From positions 1-64,000 of the forward strand of contig NZ_JAAGLU010000031.1 in NCBI RefSeq assembly GCF_010550245.1: a stretch of 64,000 nt of DNA. Direction: 5' to 3'. This stretch comes from Streptomyces sp. SID12501 (GTDB lineage: Bacteria; Actinomycetota; Actinomycetes; Streptomycetales; Streptomycetaceae). Under the pieces are notes generated by a model that did no database searches, was not told where the DNA came from, and saw only the letters and a program-made list of their open reading frames with translations. Position numbers and translations under genes: made by a program. Positions 61,906-64,000 of this stretch are shown in pieces. Numbering within the stretch: the stretch's first letter is position 1; the number at the start of each line of letters is the position of its first letter.

Positions 61906-62065
61906 TCATTTCGGGGCTACCGGAAGGGTTGCGTCCAGGGAAGTGGTGTACGGGTTCGAATCGGCGCGGCCCCGCCGCCCCTACCCGTCCCATCCCTCTC
62001 CCAGAGGGGAGACCTCCACTGGGGGGCTGCGCGCCCAGACCCCCTACGGCCCAGACCCCCTACAG

Positions 62066-62106
62066 CCCTGAACGGGCCTTGTCCTCAAGCGCCGGACGGG
62101 CTGGAG
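62066..62106. repeat. Dispersed Streptomyces-type intergenic repeat
   Basis: The stretch AACGGGCCTTGTCCTCAAGC followed by GCCGGACGGGCTGGAG matches a short repeat that I recall as very common in streptomycete intergenic regions (read on the other strand as GCGCTTGAGGACAAGGCCC). Its left flank holds CCCAGACCCCCTAC twice (62034-62047, 62050-62063). The rest of the 61906-62065 gap shows no gene. Confidence 0.65.
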
Positions 62107-63008
62107 ATGTGCTCGGCGGAGCCGAAGTAGTGACCCGCCGTCAGGTCCGTCAGCAGCTCGCCCTCCACAGGGCGCCACCCCAGCCGCTCCCGGGTCGCCG
62201 CGCTCGATGCCGGAAGGTCGAGGGCGAAGAAGTTGCCCAGCCACCCGAAGTGGTCGTTCGTCTCCGCGTGCGGAACCGATGTCACCGGCACCCCCAGCCC
62301 CCGCCCGATGGCCTCGGCGATCCCGCGCACCGGGACGCCCTCCTCGGCGACCGCGTGCAGCCTGGTCCCCGCCGGCGCCGACTCCAACGCCAGCCGGAAC
62401 AGCCGGGCGACGTCGAAGCGGTGGGCGGCGGCCCAGCGGTTGGCGCCGTCACCCGGGTAGGCGGAGACACCCTTGGCGCGGGCGATGTCGACGAGCCGCG
62501 GTACGAAACCGTGGTCCCCCTCGCCGTGGACGGACGGCGGCAGCCGTACGACCGACGCCCGCACCCCGCGCTCTGCGAACCGCATCACCGCCGCCTCGGA
62601 GGCGAGCCGGTACATATGGGACCTATTGGGGTCGCCGGGGTTGTCCTCCGTCGCCATCACACCCGGCGAGAACGCGGTGCCGGAGCAGATGAGGAGTGGC
62701 CGTCCGGAGTCCACCAGCGCCTCGCCCAGCGTCTCCACCGCCCGCAGGTCGGTACGCGCGGCCTCCGCGAAGTCGCGGAAGTCATGGATGTACGCGGTGT
62801 GGATCACGCCCTCCGAGGCTGCCGCTCCCGCCCGCAGACTGTCCAGGTCGTCCAGGTCACCCCGGTGGACCTCGGCACCGGCCTCCTTCAGTGACACGGC
62901 GGACCCGTCGGAGCGGGCCATCCCGACCACCTCGTGACCAGCGCTGAGCAACTCCCGTACGACGGCGGACCCGACGAACCCGCTCGCTCCGGTGACGAAC
63001 ACACGCAT
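62085..63008 (-). CDS. NAD(P)-dependent extended-SDR oxidoreductase
   Basis: A 307-residue Rossmann-fold protein of the extended SDR/epimerase-like group: VTGASGFVGSAVV (5-17), GDLDDLDSL, then IHTAYIHDF. The expected YxxxK reads MYRLASEAAV, so the catalytic Tyr is present but the Lys is not at its usual place, as in the atypical subgroup. The last residues (ISSPSGA) and the TGA stop are encoded inside the dispersed intergenic repeat. The ATG at 63008 has GGGGATTTCATC upstream. Divergent from the LysR gene, which probably controls it. Confidence 0.85.
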   Translation of the reverse strand: MRVFVTGASGFVGSAVVRELLSAGHEVVGMARSDGSAVSLKEAGAEVHRGDLDDLDSLRAGAAASEGVIHTAYIHDFRDFAEAARTDLRAVETLGEALVDSGRPLLICSGTAFSPGVMATEDNPGDPNRSHMYRLASEAAVMRFAERGVRASVVRLPPSVHGEGDHGFVPRLVDIARAKGVSAYPGDGANRWAAAHRFDVARLFRLALESAPAGTRLHAVAEEGVPVRGIAEAIGRGLGVPVTSVPHAETNDHFGWLGNFFALDLPASSAATRERLGWRPVEGELLTDLTAGHYFGSAEHISSPSGA

Positions 63009-63109
63009 GATGAAATCCCCTTGGGTATCGGCCTGTTGATGCCGGCCGGTGTGCTTTCAGCGTGCGTGCGGGGTCCGCTCCGCGTCCAAGACCTGTTCCG
63101 TAACGGGCA

Positions 63110-63124
63110 ATGCGGATCAGGCAT
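63110..63124. promoter_or_regulatory. Candidate LysR binding site
   Basis: ATGC-GGATCAG-GCAT, a short inverted repeat that contains the T-N11-A pattern of LysR regulators, lies midway in the divergent gap between the oxidoreductase and LysR genes. Confidence 0.4.
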
Positions 63125-63186
63125 CACAGCAGCTCAGGATGTTTGTACGAGGGTCATGTCCCCAACCGCACGATTACGCTGGCCAC

Positions 63187-64000
63187 ATGACCGACTTGCC
63201 GTCCTCACCGCCGCCGGCCGACTCGGGTGATCCAGGTGGCCCCGATCTCGATCTGCGGCTCGTGCGGTACTTCACCGTGGTCGCCGAGCACCTGCACTTC
63301 GGCCGTGCCGCCGAGACCCTGCGCATTGCCCAGCCGTCCCTGAGTCGGCAGATCCGGCGTCTGGAGAAGGAGTTGGGGGCTCGTCTGCTGGACCGCACCC
63401 CGCAGGGCAGCCGTCTCACCGACGCCGGTGAGGTCTTCCTGCCGCATGCCAGGGCGTTGCTCCGTACGGCCACCCGGGCCGCCTCCCAGACCCGCGCCGC
63501 CGCGGAGCCCAGCCGTCTGGTCGTCGGCTACACGTCGAACCTGATCGTCACCCCGGCCGTACGGGAGCTGCGGCGCCGGCATCCGGACGCCGACGTACGA
63601 GCCCTGCACCTGAACTGGGACGAACCCCGCACCGCGCTGCTCGACCACCGGGTCGACGCCGTGATCGCCCGACTCCCGCTGGCTACGCAGGAGTTGGAGG
63701 TGACCGTCCTTTACGAGGAAGCCCGGGTCCTGGTCGTGCCCCTCGATCACCGTCTCGTCGGCAAGGAGTTCGTCACCCTCGACGACATCGCCGACGAGCC
63801 GTTGCCGAGGGTGCGGGAGGACGCGGACTGGAACGCCTTCTGGCGTATCGATCCGCGTCCGGACGGCAGCCAGGCACCGGACGGTCCGCTGGTCAGGGCG
63901 CTGGAGGACAAGTTCGAACTCATCGCCGCCGGACAGGCGGTGGCCATCGTTCCGGGTGGTCTGGGCATGGAACGGCTCCGCCCCGACCTCACCACGATCC
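63187..64000 (+). CDS. LysR family transcriptional regulator (3' end beyond window)
   Basis: The first 271 codons are in the window. The N-terminal winged HTH (about 24-85) reads LRLVRYFTVVAEHLHFGRAAETLRIAQPSLSRQIRRLEKELGARLLDRT, followed by the effector domain from about 110 (RLVVGYTSNLIVTPAVRELRRRHP). The ATG at 63187 has no ribosome site but TACGCT at 63175-63180 lies 6 nt before it, so it may be leaderless. The effector is unknown; the divergent SDR gene is the likely target. Confidence 0.9.
   Translation, partial: MTDLPSSPPPADSGDPGGPDLDLRLVRYFTVVAEHLHFGRAAETLRIAQPSLSRQIRRLEKELGARLLDRTPQGSRLTDAGEVFLPHARALLRTATRAASQTRAAAEPSRLVVGYTSNLIVTPAVRELRRRHPDADVRALHLNWDEPRTALLDHRVDAVIARLPLATQELEVTVLYEEARVLVVPLDHRLVGKEFVTLDDIADEPLPRVREDADWNAFWRIDPRPDGSQAPDGPLVRALEDKFELIAAGQAVAIVPGGLGMERLRPDLTTI

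Noticed and set aside
61955..61985. GGGTTCGAATC, which resembles a tRNA T-arm
   Set aside because: The flanking bases do not pair as a T stem, and no anticodon arm, acceptor stem or CCA could be found on either strand.
59590..62130. An 846-codon plus-strand frame across the B12 transporter
   Set aside because: It crosses three clear minus-strand genes and a riboswitch and has shadow composition.

Overview
The window is high-GC actinobacterial chromosome with strong third-position G/C bias, frequent GTG starts, GTGA/ATGA stop-start overlaps and several probably leaderless promoters. Gene content and order (phoH-ybeY-CBS hemolysin-mmcQ-cytidine-deaminase-like-era, leuA with a Leu-rich leader, an MMPL transporter with a two-component system, and a cluster matching the SCO2521-SCO2525 families) point to a Streptomyces chromosome close to the core part of S. 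coelicolor numbered around SCO2500. No rRNA, tRNA or CRISPR was seen.

Left edge (1-11.2 kb): the tail of an IS982-like transposase, a large hairpin, then a leftward polymorphic-toxin locus made of a secreted LamG/DNRLRE protein, a 2272-residue RHS protein with a pretoxin HINT domain and a small C-terminal toxin, and a small probable immunity gene. 11.3-18.9 kb: HIT protein, RNase Z, adenine-deaminase-like enzyme, PfkB kinase, then the conserved phoH-ybeY-CBS-mmcQ-cdd-like block. Between that block and era (19-24 kb) lies an insertion: a three-gene secreted/surface locus resembling the Firmicutes WxL system, and a leftward amt-glnK pair whose glnK 3' end overlaps the WxL-partner gene on the opposite strand.

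24.3-34.6 kb: era, a phosphotransferase, an MmyB-type regulator divergent from an NAD(P) oxidoreductase, a beta-glucosidase/MFS operon with a clear leaderless promoter, a protealysin-like M4 protease followed by its emfourin-type inhibitor, and leuA with an attenuation leader. 34.8-39.9 kb: TerB-like protein, MMPL transporter with a palindromic operator, histidine kinase and LuxR-type regulator. 40-49.1 kb: a sialic-acid utilisation cluster (secreted sialidase, NanA/DapA-family lyase, dipeptide-type ABC transporter with a permease-ATPase fusion, FadR-type regulator). 49.2-51.8 kb is partly decayed: a SigE-family sigma factor with a shifted C-terminus, followed by a broken gene; then a tyrosine-phosphatase-like protein and a GNAT.

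52.0-58.7 kb is a rightward run of six closely spaced genes: a methyltransferase, a helical protein, a P-loop ATPase with an altered Walker A motif, two proteins of unknown fold and a membrane protein. I know of no assigned function for it, and it is the best candidate here for an undescribed system. 58.8-61.9 kb is a cobalamin-riboswitch-controlled BtuCDF-type ABC transporter. The right edge has an SDR-like oxidoreductase, whose stop codon lies inside a dispersed intergenic repeat, divergent from a LysR regulator cut by the window end.
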